NCBI RefSeq assembly: GCF_004193775.1
Contig: NC_041020.1
Span: forward strand, 5,847,657 to 5,911,656
Source of the DNA: Glycine soja
Lineage: Eukaryota > Streptophyta > Magnoliopsida > Fabales > Fabaceae
Direction: 5' to 3'
Length of the DNA stretch: 64,000 nt
Part shown: positions 23,046 to 35,989 of the stretch, piece after piece
Numbering within the stretch: position 1 is the first letter of the stretch
Layout: every line of letters starts with the position of its first letter
Program-made: the position numbers and the translations under genes
The notes under the pieces: generated by a model
Seen by the model: only the letters and a program-made list of their open reading frames with translations
Databases searched by the model: none
Told to the model about the DNA's origin: nothing

Positions 23046-24932
23046 CTTGCATCATCACAATGTAATTTCAACATCATCAGCATCTCGTCTCGGCATCACT
23101 CTCAACATGAACGTTATTTCATTCTCAGTGGCATTATTAATAACAACAACATCTTCTCATATTAACATGATCATCAATAACATCATCAACTCATATTGAC
23201 ACAATTCATCTATAACATCATCACAAACATCAACATCACCTCATATCAATTCATGAAATCATATCAACATCAACAAAAGTCACATTCCACTTATACATAC
23301 ATCTATAGTTCATGCATGAGATTCACACTTCTCAGGTCTTCAGACCACACAAGTCTAACACTAAGGTTATTAAGCAATGATAGATATGCCGCATCCCATT
23401 AGTCAAAAACATTATTTTTCTTGAAAACCAGCATGCAACAGGGGCAGACATACATCCCCATAGTTAGGTTCCCTGACCCCTAACTATGGTATTAAAAACT
23501 GTAACTATAATGAACTCCCCTCACCTAATGTGAGCTCTCCTTTAGTTCCTCTGTGCGTTGCTCAAAAGTCCCCCTCGTTCATGCTCATCAGTCCAAATGC
23601 GAGGTTCTATATACCAACTTGAAGGAAATTTAGTATAGTTTTTTAGGAACAAGGTTAATGACAACGTTCGAAGTCGAATACCCCTGTCAAAACATAAGGG
23701 CTGAAGGGTGTTTAGGATTTTACTAAAAGGAAACATTATTTTGAAATTTTGATCACGCCAATGTGACCGAAGCTCAGTGAAAGTCACAAAAATAACATCA
23801 ATGTTATAAAAGATAACTTTTACAATGTCTCATTCTCTAGGGTTTTTCAAAGGAAGTGTAAAAACACTTTATTACAGTACCCAACACACAAGAGACACTG
23901 AGAGGAACTCGAACTAACTAGGAAAAGGGTTTAGAAATCAAGATTACCTTAGAGAAACTATGAAATTGAGGATTGGGGGATTTTCTCCACCGAATCCTTG
24001 AGGAGGATTCTGAGGATTCCGCTCCGATTAAAGTGTTCCTCTTGGTGTGGGGGTTCAACGGCAAGCAACGATGGCTCACGACGGTCACCGGTGATCTTGG
24101 GTGGTGGAAAATGAGGTTTTAGGGTTTGGGTGGCGTTTTGGAGAATATGAGAGTGAAAACTCATATTTTTTCATGCTGAGAACGTATTTATAACCTACAG
24201 ATCTCGCTTAGCAAGCTCATCTCACTAAGATGGAGTCCACTTTTTGCACTTAGCGTGAGAATTCACACTTTGCGCAACTTCCACTGCATTATGGCTCGCT
24301 TAGCGTGCCCCTGCTCGCTCAGTGCAATTCCATCTTTTGGTTGGAATTGCGCTTAGCGCACCCTTCTCACTTAGCGAGACATAAGAAGTTGTTATTTTCC
24401 AAATCCCAACTATCAGACTGTGGAAACATGTCTTATGAAGCTCCAGACAAAATTTGAAGACGATCCAACGGTTAACGAATCTGGGATCGCAATTTTACTG
24501 AGATAGATTTGGGAAAATTCTGAAATCTCATAATTTCAACTTAGTTCAACAAAACTCAACATCCACATCAAGAAATTCATACACGACTAACTCAAGTCAT
24601 ACCTCAAATCATTCAAGTCAACCATATAGTCAAATAACAAGATAAATACAATTAAACATCAATTTATAACAATAAATATTTTAGGGTGTTACACTTAGTT
24701 TAGCTTGATCATGATTAATGGTTAGAACTCTAGTTAGTTAGTTAATTGTTAGTTAGTTAGTTAAAATTTAGTTATTCCAACTAACTTGTGTATATATAGC
24801 TGCCATAACAGCATGTAACCAACTAATTTTTACATTTCAATAACAAATCAAGCTTATTCTTCTTCTCTTTTGCTTTCTCTACAAGTTTTCTAAGCTTGCA
24901 TTTCTCTCTCATGGCTGATATCAAATCTATGA

Positions 24933-24944
24933 TGGTATCATAGC
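24933..24944 (+). other. Copia primer-binding site
   Basis: TGGTATCATAGC one base after the 5' LTR; it matches the 3' end of initiator tRNA-Met (usual site TGGTATCAGAGC) with one mismatch. Confidence 0.8.
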
Positions 24945-27900
24945 TATTCTTTTGAAGGACTTTGCTTCGCTACTCACATTCTTCCTCTCGATTATCATAT
25001 CCTTCATTCTTACATCATGAGTGAACAACAACAAGATCAATCACTCAATGTACATAGTCCTTATTACCTTCATCCAGGAGAAAATTCAGTGATAGCTTTG
25101 GTTTCTCCGGTTCTAGATTTGTCCAATTATAATTCATGGAGTCAATCTATGCTTACTGCATTAAGCGCGAAGAACAAATCTGAGTTTGTCGATGGTTCTA
25201 TTTGAAGACCTGCATCAGATCATGCATTTCATACAGCTTGGATGGGGTGCAATAATATGGTGGTTTCATGGTTGGTTCATTCAGTCTCTCTTTCAATTAG
25301 ACAAAGCATACTATAGATGGATGATGCACAAGATATTTGTAAAGACTTAAAATCACGATATTCACAATGAGATCTTTTGAAAATTTCAAAATTTCAGCAA
25401 GACATGGCATCAATTAAACAAGGTGACAAGTCTATAACTAAGTATTTTACAAGATTGCGTGTAATTTGGGATGAGTTAGAGAGCTATAGACCTGATCCTA
25501 TATGTATTTGTAATCCAAAATGTTCATGTGATGCACTTAGTAATGTTTTAGAGAGGAAGAAACAGGATCATGTGATGCAATTTCTTAGAGGATTGAATGA
25601 TCAATTTAGTACTGTCATATCTAATGTCTTGATGATGGATCCACTACCTAGCATAACTAAGGTTTTCTCATATGCAATACAACAAGGCAAATTAGCAGCA
25701 ATAATGCATTGGCACAATGACCGATTCTGGTTATGTACTTACAGGTAATGTGTCATCAATAAGTTGTAGTATAAGCAAGATAGGTGAGAGTGAATGGATA
25801 TTGGACTCAGGTGCCACAGACCATGTTACATCCTCTTCTCACTTGTATTCTTCATGTAGACAATAAGTCCCATTATTGTTAAACTTCTCATTGGTCATAC
25901 AGTTACTGCAACATATGCAACCACTATTAGATTTTCTTATTCCTTATACCTTGAGGATGTATTATACATACCAAGTTTTCAGTTTAATCTATTTTCTATA
26001 TCAAAGTTATTGTCTTCCTTGCCATGTAAGCTAACCTTTGTGGCTGACACTTGCTTTATTCAGAATGTATAGACCCTACAGAGGATTGGTACAATTGATT
26101 TGGTGGATGGTCTTTATAAGCTCAACATGAAGAAATCTGATTTTATTTCTATCACAACTTTTGTTTCTTCTAATAGTTCTACTTACTCGTGTAATAAAGT
26201 ACCCATTGATCTTTGGCACTTTCAATTAAGACACCCCTCATTTGAAAGATTGCAATTGTTGAAGTAATCACATCCTTTACTTTCAGTTGACAAAAAATTT
26301 GTATGTCCAACTTGCCATCATGCAAAACAAAAAAAAAATTATTTTCCTAGTAGTGATTCACATTCCTTTTCCCCCTTTTCTCTTATACATGTTAATATTT
26401 GGGGTCCATATCATATTACTTCTTTAAATGGTCATAAATATTTTCTTACCATAGTGCATGATCACTCAAGATTTGTCTGGATATTTCTTATGAAATCTAA
26501 AGTAGAAACTCAATCTCATTTAAAAGTCTTTTGTTGCATTTGTTGAAAGGAAATTTGATACAAAAGTAAAAATGATTCTCTCATATAATGGTTCAAAGTT
26601 CATCATGAAACAATTTTATGATGAATCTGGTATCATACATCAAAATTCTTGTGTTGTAACTCCCCAACAGAATGGGATTGTCGAACAGAAACATCAACAT
26701 TTACTTAATGTCACTAGATCTCTACTCTTTCAGACTTGCCTCTTGTCTTTTGGTCCTATGCTCTTATTCATTCTACTACTATGCCTACTCCCTTCCTTGA
26801 CAACAAAGCTCCTTATGAGAAACTCTATGGACATCCCTATGACATTACCATTCTAAGAGTCTTTGGTTGTCTTTGTTTCCCTAGCACACTTTCTGCAAAT
26901 AGGAAGAAGCTTGATCCTAGGGCTACAACTTCTATTTTTCTAGGCTTCAAGTCATATACAAAAGGTTATGTCACTTTTGATCTTAAAACAAGGGCCATCA
27001 ATGTATCCATGAATGTTATCTTTTATGAAGATTGTTTTCCTTTCAATGTTCAGGATTCTCATGATCCCATTACTGTTTTGCCTAAACCAATTTCTTCTTT
27101 TCACGATGACATTGAATTTCCCGCCTCCACTTCTTCCATATTACCATTTGTCCCATCTGATTCTTCTCCTACAGCCTTCATACCCACAAAAATACAACAA
27201 ACTCTTAGAAGATCAGAAAGACAAATTAAAAGACCATGCAAATATAAAGATTTTCATGTTAGCTATTTACCATTAATTGTTGCCAGTCACTCTATAGGTA
27301 GTCTTTATCCCTTAAACTCTATACTTTCTTATAGCAGATTATCTCCATCTTATCGTAGTGTAATTGTATTTGTCACTCAACAAGTTGAACCTAAGTCATA
27401 CACAGAGGCATCCAAAGATCCTAATTGGATTCAAGCCATGAATGTTGAGATTCGGGCATTAGAAGCTAATCATACATGGACATTTACTGATCTTCCTCCA
27501 CATAAGACTGCCATTGGTTGTAAGTGGGTCTATAAAATCAGACATAAATAATATGGTTCAATAGAAAGATACAAAGCAATATTAGTTGCCAAGGGATACA
27601 CTCAAGTGGAGGGTCAGGACTATCTAGATACTTTTTCTCCAGTGGCTAAATTGACTACTGTCAGACTTTTACTTGCTCTAGCTACTATTAACAAATGACA
27701 CTTAAGGCAGCTTGATGTAAATAATGCTTTCTTACATAGAGATTTAAATGAAGAAGTTTACATGGTGATTCCTCAAGGTATGAATCCAAAAAAGCCAGGT
27801 TTAGTGTGCAAACTTCAAAGGTCTTTGTATGAGTTGAAACAGGCTAGTAGGCAATGGTATGCCAGATTATCCTCTTTTCTGATATCTCATGGTTACAAAC

Positions 27901-29170
27901 AATGTGCTTTTGACTATTCTTTATTTCTAAAACATCAAAACAATTATATCACTACTTTGCTGGTTTATGTGGATGATATAGTCTTATCTGGAAACAATTT
28001 TACTGAGATTCAGAATATTACACACCTATTGAATAATGCTTTCAAAATTAAGGATTTGGGTGATCTAAGGTTCTTTCAAGGCTTTGAAGTGGCTCGTACT
28101 TCTACTGGTATCAATCTTTGCCAAAGAAAGTATGCATTATATATTCTTACTGATATTGGCATGTTTGGTTTTAAACCAATATCCACTCCCTCTGATTACA
28201 CTACCAAATTGCATCAACATTCTGGTTCTCCTATCTCAACTGAAGATGCCTCTTCTTACATGAGATTGATAGGAAAATTAATCTACTTAACAAACACAAG
28301 GCCTGATATCATATTTGTTGTTCAACATTTAAGTCAGTTTGTGGCTCATCCAACTTCGGCTCATCAACAAGCTGCTTCCCAAATTCTTAGATACATCAAA
28401 GGGTCTCCAAGTGCAGGCATTTTCTTTTCAGCAGATGGTTCTATCCAATTGAAAGGCTTTAGTGATTCAGACTGGGATAGCTGCATTGACACTAGAAGAT
28501 CTATTACAGGATTCACTATTTATCTTGGTTCTTCTTTAATTTCATGGAAATATAAGAAGCAAGCTACTGTTTCTAGAAGCTCTTCAGAAGTTGAATACAA
28601 AGCTCTAGCCAGTGCCACTTTCAAGCTTCATTGGCTAACCTTTCCATTAGAAGAATTCAAAGTTGTTTTCCATCAACTTGTTGTTTTGTACTGTGATAAC
28701 AAGTCAATTTTACATATTGCTGCAAATCCTATGTTTCATGAAAGGACTAAGCATATCAAAATTGATTGTCATATCGTTCGAGAGAAGATCCTTGTAGGGC
28801 TTGTCAAATTGCTTTAAATAAATTTTGTCAATCAACTTGCAAATATATACACCAAAGCACTCATGCCTGGTGCTTTTCAGTTCTTATACTCCAAGCTAGG
28901 AATATCTTCCTAGCTTTGGGGGAGGGGGGGCGGTCTTAGCATAATTAGATGCTTAGCTTAGCTTGATCATGGTTAATGGTTAGAACTCTAGTTAGTTAGC
29001 TAGTTATTCCAACTAACTTGTGTATATATAGCTACCATTATAGCATGTAACCAACTAATTTTTACACTTCAACAACAGATCAAGCTTATTCTTCTTTTCT
29101 CTTTTGCTTTCTTTGCAAGTTTTCCAAGCTTGCGTTTGTCTCTCATGGCTGATGTCAAATCTATGACATG

Positions 29171-29999
29171 TGGATTAAACTCAACTTTAATTGCAAAAAA
29201 AAATAATTAAAGGAATATATATTAGTGAAACTTCATCATTTAGAATATAACTTAGTTTTTCTAACATTTTTCTCTTCTGCTCCATTAAATCTCTTTTACA
29301 TTTGTCTTTTTCCTCTTTATATTGCCTTTATCTTGTATCCTCCCACTTCTTCCTCAAGTTAAAATTAAGACAAGAATAGAAACTAGAAAGGGTAGAGTTT
29401 GGATTTTTGCACCATATTTGCATGATGCCCTTATTGACATGAAATCTTCATTTTCACCATATGTCTAGGTCACCAAACAAATCTTAATATTGGTGTTTTT
29501 TTTTTACTCGGACATTTTGATTGCTCATAAATGCTGATATAATATCCAAGAGATAAGAAACTAGCTATGATTTTTTTTCCAAAGGAACTAGCCATGAACT
29601 ATTATAGAAATTCACGATTTGTAAGTTACTTATGATTTATTATATACTTTACTCTATTTTAACCCTTCCTCCCCGTCACCCACCCCAAACCATATTTTTC
29701 TTTTCACGATCTTAAATAGAAAGGAAAAGAATGAAAAAAATATCAATAATACCATATGTACATAATCATGATTTTTTTTCCGCGTACATAGTTATGATTT
29801 ATTTTGTAGTGTATACTATGTTTTCCCATCAACATAAAATCCCGTTTACAACTTAAAAATTGTGTGGAAAAAGTGGAAAATTTGGTTGGCATCATTTAAG
29901 GTAAAATCAAGTCTTGTGCCAAATTTGATTCTAAGACCCTATATGTGAAAGTTGTATTTTTTTTATCAGCAAAAGAAAGTTGTAATTTTGGTTATGTTC
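29171..29999. other. AT-rich intergenic DNA
   Basis: No gene or element border recognised. Confidence 0.4.
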
Positions 30000-30368
30000 C
30001 ATAACACATTTAAGTTAGTTTTTAGTTTTTTTATTAAGTGAAAGATTGGTTTTGCTATTCAATAAACATGTTTTTAGTAGCTTTCAACATTTCTTGAAAG
30101 ACTACTTAAGTAGAATTTTATAAAACGCCAGTTTCTAACTTTTAGTTTTTTATATATTTTTTATTTTTTTCTTAATATATTTATTCATTTTCGCCCTTGT
30201 TATATTTTTTAAAATAAATCATGATTTTATTAGTTTTCTCTTATATTTTTTAACTACTTCAACAGTTATTTTTATCAAACACTTATCATTTAATAAGCTA
30301 ATTTTATATCTTTCCGTTATTAGCTTTCAACTTTTAACTAATTTTTCAGCTAATTTTGTCGAATATAA
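30000..30368 (-). mobile_element. MITE-like repeat, copy 2
   Basis: Inverse-oriented relative of 20412-20812. Its two ends are inverted repeats of each other: GGTTATGTTCC at the left and GGTTATATTCG read from the right. No coding capacity. Confidence 0.62.
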
Positions 30369-31476
30369 CCTTATACTATGACAGCTATCATAGAGTTATT
30401 TACAATGTTTTACAAAAAAAAATATTTTTCTCAATATTCTAATGTATTTTATAATAATGATAATTTTAAGGGAAAATTCACAACTTTGTTTGTTAAAAAA
30501 TAAATAACGTATAATATAAAAATATTTCTTAGAAATAATTAGTTCTAGATATTCAAATATAATTAATGGCAGTTGTCCTCACTTTTATGATTTCATGCCA
30601 AAAAAATGGATTTGGAAAAGCATGTGCAACTACCAGTTTGCGTCTAACCTGGGAGCTTCTTGTTGTTTCAAATATCAAAATAAAGACTACAGAGATAATC
30701 TTTTTTACGTTTTCCCTCTTTTTATATATTATCCCTTCAAACATATATAGGAACATTAGAGTTTTTTCATCATATTTAAAAAAAGCAACTCGATGTTTTA
30801 TAGCACAAATTCTAATGATCAAATCATACAATAATGGTAGTATAAGATATACCACTTTGAAAAAAAAATAATTATACGTTGAGTAGAATTTGATAGAGTT
30901 TAATTAACATATATATTCTGAATGCTCTGACCCTGAAAATCTTCCAAGCATGTTGGATTCCCATGAAAAAGCACCACATGTTACATGTACACACCATCAA
31001 CACATTAGAGAACCCCTAAACATTCATATCATTAGAACAGTTCTAGCTCTTTCTATTAACCAGGATTGGGTCAGTTTGTTTAGTTCACATTTTATATAAA
31101 AAAGTCATCAACTAGAATAAAAATGTAAGTACATGAATTTAGCATATTAGATGGTACACATCCAATAACATTTTCTACATCAATTATAATCAATATAAGA
31201 AAGTTTGAAAAACATATATTATTTACTCAGCATACACATAGGTTTAGATATGTTTGGACCAAAAAATAACAAACTTAAAATATTTTTTTATTTATGAAAA
31301 CAAAAAACATATTTTAACATATTCATGGTCTTCTAAAACATGTGCTTGGATATGTCTAAGGTTATATTGCTTGGATATGTCTAAGGTTATATTGTATGTT
31401 CAGAGAAAAATTAGAAAAGGTCTAAATTTCTTTTTACCAAACTAATATTTTCTCTATAATTCCCAATTAGAAATAT
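30369..31476. other. AT-rich intergenic DNA
   Basis: No gene seen. The ORFs at 30553-30871 overlap on both strands in AT-rich sequence and are not convincing. A short direct repeat (CTTGGATATGTCTAAGGTTATATTG) occurs at 31346 and 31370. Confidence 0.4.
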
Positions 31477-31745
31477 CACTATTAGAAAATTGACATTTAG
31501 CATCAGTTATTTTGCACATTCAACATATGTTTTGAAGCGATGTTGAAATTACCATTGCTAAAAGTAGATCATTTTTAACATCGGTTATATACACTTATCT
31601 TGAAAGCCATTACGCAACATCGATTCTCCCCAAAACCGATGTGATATAGTAGAAAATAAGCAAAAGACGACATCGGTTCTGGAAAAATCGATGTTATATG
31701 GTACTTACAACATTGGTTTTTAACAAAATCGATGTCGTTTTTGCA
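31477..31745 (+). mobile_element. CACTA transposon left terminus (Tgm-like)
   Basis: Begins CACTATTAGAAAA, the type of end known for soybean Tgm CACTA elements. It is followed by subterminal repeats in both orientations: AACATCGGTT, AACCGATGT, GACATCGGTT, ATCGATGT. The element extends to the right. A matching right end of the same family was not found; the nearest inward-facing CACTA end is at 36064, with different subterminal repeats. Confidence 0.75.
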
Positions 31746-32037
31746 AATTTTTTATATTTTGTTTTTTTTATATTCTCTTTCTTATTTTCTAGGAATCTCC
31801 TACATTTTTACCTTTGCGTCCACGAGCCAAATCTTCTTATGGGTTTCTTCCACTAAGCTTTAGTTTGGTCAATGAAATAGTAATTAGATACTTCATAAAA
31901 TGAATGTTATCAAATAAAGAAGCATACAAATAACAAGTTATATCTGCTTTGAAATCTCAAGAGCTATTAGCTCACCTATACTAGTTCCAACCTTCAACAA
32001 CCAAAATATATAAATTAAGAAAATCCCCCCCCCCCCA

Positions 32038-32039
<2 letters not shown>

Positions 32040-32080
<41 letters not shown>
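32040..32080. repeat. (AT)n microsatellite, about 20 units
   Basis: Pure AT dinucleotides following a C-run and A-run at 32025-32040. Confidence 0.9.
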
Positions 32081-32083
<3 letters not shown>

Positions 32084-32224
32084 CATTTCATATGTATATT
32101 CATGAATTGTATTACTAAAAGGAAAAATGAATATACGCCTATAGAAAGGGTACTAAAGCATAATAAAATTAAGGTAATAGCACATGTAGAGTTAATGGGA
32201 AATGCAAACCAGTCTCCCTCATAC

Positions 32225-32863
32225 TCGTACCTCTCCAGCACCCAGGAATAAAAATGTATGGTCAACTAAGGTCCCCCCCAACTAATTTTAGGGATGCAAG
32301 AAATCCTACGAATACCACAAATGATGTACCCTACATTAAACCAAAGAAGGGCATAATCAGTAACCTGAAATAAAAATAAGGAATTATGCACAAGTCAAAA
32401 AGCTTTAAAGCATGCTACATGTATATCATCATTGAAAAAAAAAGATGAGATGAGTTGTATTTTTCCAACAGATCAAATGCATTATGATTGGTGAAATCCT
32501 CAAACTGAAAAGGAATAACGAAAATTAGGAAAACAATTTCAAGCACACCAAAGCCACTACAAGTGTTGAATCTGATATATTACCTGTATGAAAACTTTTT
32601 CCCCATAGTTCTGCTTAACTGCGTGCATGTACTCCTTTAGAAACTCTGCATATTCCTGAACCACAACAAACAATTATCATGTTAAGGGAATGGAAACATC
32701 ACACTCAAATTATTTTTAAAAAATGTGCATTAATTAGTATGTTTGTGAGGGCCAAGTATGATCAGACCTGGCCAGTTGCCCGCTTTTGTTTAACTCCAAT
32801 GTAAAACTCATCATTCAACAACATCTCATTATTTGTGCCAACATCAATGGTTATTGGCAAGCA
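32225..32863 (-). pseudogene. NADP-dependent malic enzyme, four captured exons
   Basis: Four exon-like blocks with splice borders. (1) 32863-32768, 32 codons, with [15 protein letters not shown] and [13 protein letters not shown]. (2) 32655-32584, 24 codons, with EYMHAVKQNYGEKVFIQ. (3) 32504-32419, FEDFTNHNAFDLLEKYN, then a T-run and NDDI. (4) 32330 to about 32225, GTSFVVFVGFLASLKLVGG then HTFLFLGAGE after a frameshift in a G-run. Malic enzyme decarboxylates malate to pyruvate, making NADPH. The pieces cover the central catalytic part up to the Rossmann GAGE; first and last exons are missing, and the frameshift makes the copy non-functional. It lies directly downstream of a HAC-like fragment on the same strand, between CACTA ends, so it is probably transposon-captured. 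Confidence 0.88.
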
Positions 32864-33053
32864 CTAAAATCAGAGAAGATTCACATTGCAATTTATTATT
32901 TGATAAACTATAAGGGAGGGAAGGGAAGGGAAAAGGAATAGAGAAAACAACATTTTATAGTTCTAATAGATGAAGAGCGAACACCTCCTAAAGTTTTATA
33001 GAGAGAAATTTTCCCAACAGAAATTCCCATTCCCTAACAAAATTTTAGAAAAA

Positions 33054-35701
33054 TTATGTTACTATAATTGTCTTTGTGTACAGATTTGAGAGACTAACAC
33101 TATATTTTACTACAATTATCTTATTTTGGTTCAACCCGATTTTGCCTTGTATGTACTCCATATCTGCCGTATTAGTTGTTGGATTTGGGAACATCCTTTC
33201 CTTCTCTGGATCAGCTTTTGGCTCAATGGCAACATTTATCCCATCCTGGTTGAACCCGATTCTGGCTTGTATGTCCTCCATATCTTCAGTAACTGTTGCA
33301 TTTAAGGACATCCATTTCATCTCTTGATCAGCATTTGGTTCAATGACCTTCTCTGTAGCATTTATCCAATCCTGGTTGAACCCGGTTGTACCCTGCATGT
33401 CCTCCATATCTGCAGTATTAATTGTTGGATTTGGTGACATCCTTTCCATCTCTTGATAAGCTTTTGGCTCAATGAAAGAATTTATTTTATCTTGGTTGAA
33501 CCCGGTTCTGCCATGTATGCCTTTTACATCTCTAGGCATTGATTCTTTGCAGATAGGACGCATCTTGGAATGTAAAGAAAGATGAGATATATGATCACCT
33601 TTGCACTCCATACTTTCATAAAAAAAAAAAAAAAAAAAAGATTCTGGCTGTTGCAACAATTCTGAAAGGGCTTCAGAAGAACGAGGGTGAACCATTTTTT
33701 GAGTCAACTGATCCAAATTTGCATTATTAATTAAAAGGACACCAAAAGCGGGATCCATTTTTGTTCTTTTTGCAGGTGGTAGCACGACTTCAGTATTCCC
33801 AGAATGAGCACCATTTTTTCTTTCAACGGAATCCATAATATCAGGAAATTCCAAATGACCCCCAAGAATATCAATGCCATGCAATTTCCAGGATTAACAT
33901 GTATGACAACCATCATCTTTACAGTCATCAAAAAGCAATAATAGCTTGATATACCATCCACAATTACATGTCCTTTTAAAACAAACTGTTGAATACGGAT
34001 ATTTCATAACATTACCCCGTGAAATATTGTTAAAATTCTTTAAATAAAGATATTCAAGCATGATCCTCTGTTCAACTGAAACTTTGGAACTACTACATGA
34101 ATTCAAATTATCATATCCATCTAAACCAAAAAGATATGTTGAGCTCCCTGAAGTGAAGTGTTGATCCCCATTGAGACTTCTTCTGAAAAGCTATGGTTGT
34201 TTCAATGTTTTCTGCCCCAACATTTGACCGCAACGTTCACCTTGATTGGAGAATGCATTAGGTTAGGCCATATAAGTTTCACCAAGAAGCCCATATGGTT
34301 ACATAAAAGGTTTAAAATTCTACTGAAAATCGCTTCCAGTGTTGATGTTGCCTAATATCTCCAAGGCTTCTTAGGACAGTAGGAAGATCGGAAACTTTTG
34401 AAAATTACCTCAAGGCATCTTAGGGGTCATCAAATTTGGAGATTCAGATTGGACGAATTTTCCCATTGTAGTCCTAGAACAATCTCCATACTTCACCAGA
34501 AACGTCTTCCCTGCCAAAGCAGTCAAACAAATGATAATAATACATTATATATAATAACAATAGTACTAGCAAAAGAAAAAAGGAAAAAACAATAAAAACA
34601 TGGTTGTAGAAACAAAAATAATAAGTGCACGTGTATGGATTGAAACTTAAGAAACCACATGACTCATATAAACATGCAATCGTATGCCTGTCGCTGAGGA
34701 AAATAGGAACTAACTGACTTGGAGCTAGCTTTCGGATTGCTTCTCCAACCAGAAACAAAAGAGTTAGGAAGCACATCCAAATCAGTGCATGTAGCGATTG
34801 ATGGATGGTTATCGGGTGAAAAAACTGGTTGGGGAACAATAGAAGAATAAGACAACCCTCCATTTGGGAAGCCATTTTTACTGTCTACAGCCATTGCACA
34901 ATAATCAGTTGCAATGGTGATAGGACCAGCCACATTCTGAAAAGCAGGTTCTGGTACTCTTCCATTAGACCTAGCTTGCAATAACCAAGAAAAAGGCAGC
35001 ATCCGGGATGTGCAAGCAATAGAGCTATTTACTTGGCTGCATTTTGGGGCATGCAACTTCTTGAGTTGTGTATCCATTCGCTGCATAATTGTCTGTCGAT
35101 TGATATACTCCTCCGGCCAAATATGCATAAATAAAAATCATCAATAAACACCAGGATGCTTAATTAAGATTTAGGCACAATTTACATTTGATCCTCTCAT
35201 TATCTTGTTAGCAAATGAAAATCTCACATGCTAGGACACAGTTCCAAAAACAAACCTTTGTAGCAGCCTCAACAAATAGTAGTCGGTTTTTCATAAATTT
35301 TTCCAAAACAGAAGCATGTCCTTGCTCATTAAGATGTCGGGAACGCAAAATTGTAGAACTAAAGTAAAATTTAGTTAGTCTCAAATCAATGACAATCTTA
35401 TGATGAAGCAGATGCCACCACTAATAATGTCAGCATCTTTGTATCATATAGGGATAAAAGTTATACAAGTTCAGGTTAATGTGAAAACTTAAATCACTTA
35501 CATTTCAATTTTTATCAAGTTAAGGTATCAACTAAGTCTAGGATCTTACCTTGCTTGATTTCTTATATAATTTTGATGTCTTAAATCAAAATCTCTCTGC
35601 AGAGGATGGTTTGGGACAAATGATGAAGAACTTCCTGGTGTTTGTTTGTAGCTATTCCCGAAATTAGAACCTCTAGCATGCATCTTGCTTATCCGAAACA
35701 T
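33054..35701 (-). pseudogene. HAC-like (p300/CBP family) 5' gene fragment
   Basis: Exons read leftward. The ATG at 35701 starts MFRISKMHARGSNFGNSYK. A second exon (about 35360-35255) carries RSRHLNEQGHASVLEKFM and the next begins EYINRQTIMQRMDTQLKKL (35127), both like the N-terminal region of plant HAC histone acetyltransferases. About 33894-34106 looks like a TAZ-finger remnant (LLLLFDDCKDDGCHTC) followed in frame by a stop. The last block (33884-33054) has PPAKRTKMDP and 3-4 tandem copies of a roughly 40-residue unit (GFNQD...IEP.AD.E...M), with an A-run encoding poly-Phe. No HAT, ZZ or TAZ2 part follows; malic-enzyme exons do. HAC identity is moderately sure; non-functionality is likely. 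Confidence 0.65.
33090..33530 (-). repeat. In-frame tandem repeat of about 120-130 bp in the HAC-like fragment
   Basis: TTGAACCCGxTT recurs at about 33129, 33249, 33375 and 33495, each followed by TGCATGTCCTCCATATCT-like sequence. The repeat encodes GFNQD(K/W/G)IN...IEP.A..E...M..N.T.....DME.(M/I)Q. Confidence 0.85.
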
Positions 35702-35989
35702 TTTTCTTCAGGTATAAGCCACTAGAAATTATTAGTGACTGTTTAAAATGCAATCAATATTTTTTATATGATATCTTAACTTGGAAGACATAAAACATGA
35801 TTATCAGATATTTAGACAAATTCATGATCAAGTTTACACACATCTAAACACCAATGCGAATAACAATTAAAATATTCTAAAAGTCATAATTTAACAAAGA
35901 AGTCATCCATCAAACAACATGACAACCAAACAAACACAATTGAATTATCAAATGTAAAAAAATTTAGAAAGAAAAGCTAATGATTCGAC

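Larger units (their letters stand above)
21678..24693 (-). mobile_element. Nested 3.0-kb solo LTR (probable Gypsy)
   Basis: Read on the minus strand it starts TGTAACACCCTAAAATA and ends GACGGTCGTTACA, with TG..CA borders. It sits inside the Copia 5' LTR; the 5-bp flanks are CTTAT (21673-21677) and CTTAG (24694-24698), a TSD with one later mutation, since the intact Copia LTR reads GCTTAG here. No coding domains. The long LTR and TGTAACACCC start are typical of large plant Gypsy elements; that family call is inference. It contains a 161-bp tandem array, a C20 run and several GCTTAGC-type motifs (24205-24385). Confidence 0.85.
21654..29165 (+). mobile_element. Decayed Copia retrotransposon with split 5' LTR
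   Basis: 5' LTR: 21654-21677 plus 24694-24931, interrupted by a nested solo LTR. 3' LTR: 28933-29165. A candidate TSD ACATG flanks the whole (21649-21653 and 29166-29170). The primer site TGGTATCATAGC (24933) matches initiator tRNA-Met with one mismatch; a G-rich polypurine tract lies at 28919-28930. Gag (25017-25748, with stops) is followed by the protease motif WILDSGATDHV (25797), integrase (QQNGIVEQKHQH, 26671), RT ([24 protein letters not shown], 27968) and RNase H (SRSSSEVEYKALA, 28572). Several stops and frameshifts make it non-autonomous. Its pol differs clearly from the Copia at 56.5-63.2 kb, so it is another lineage. Confidence 0.9.
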
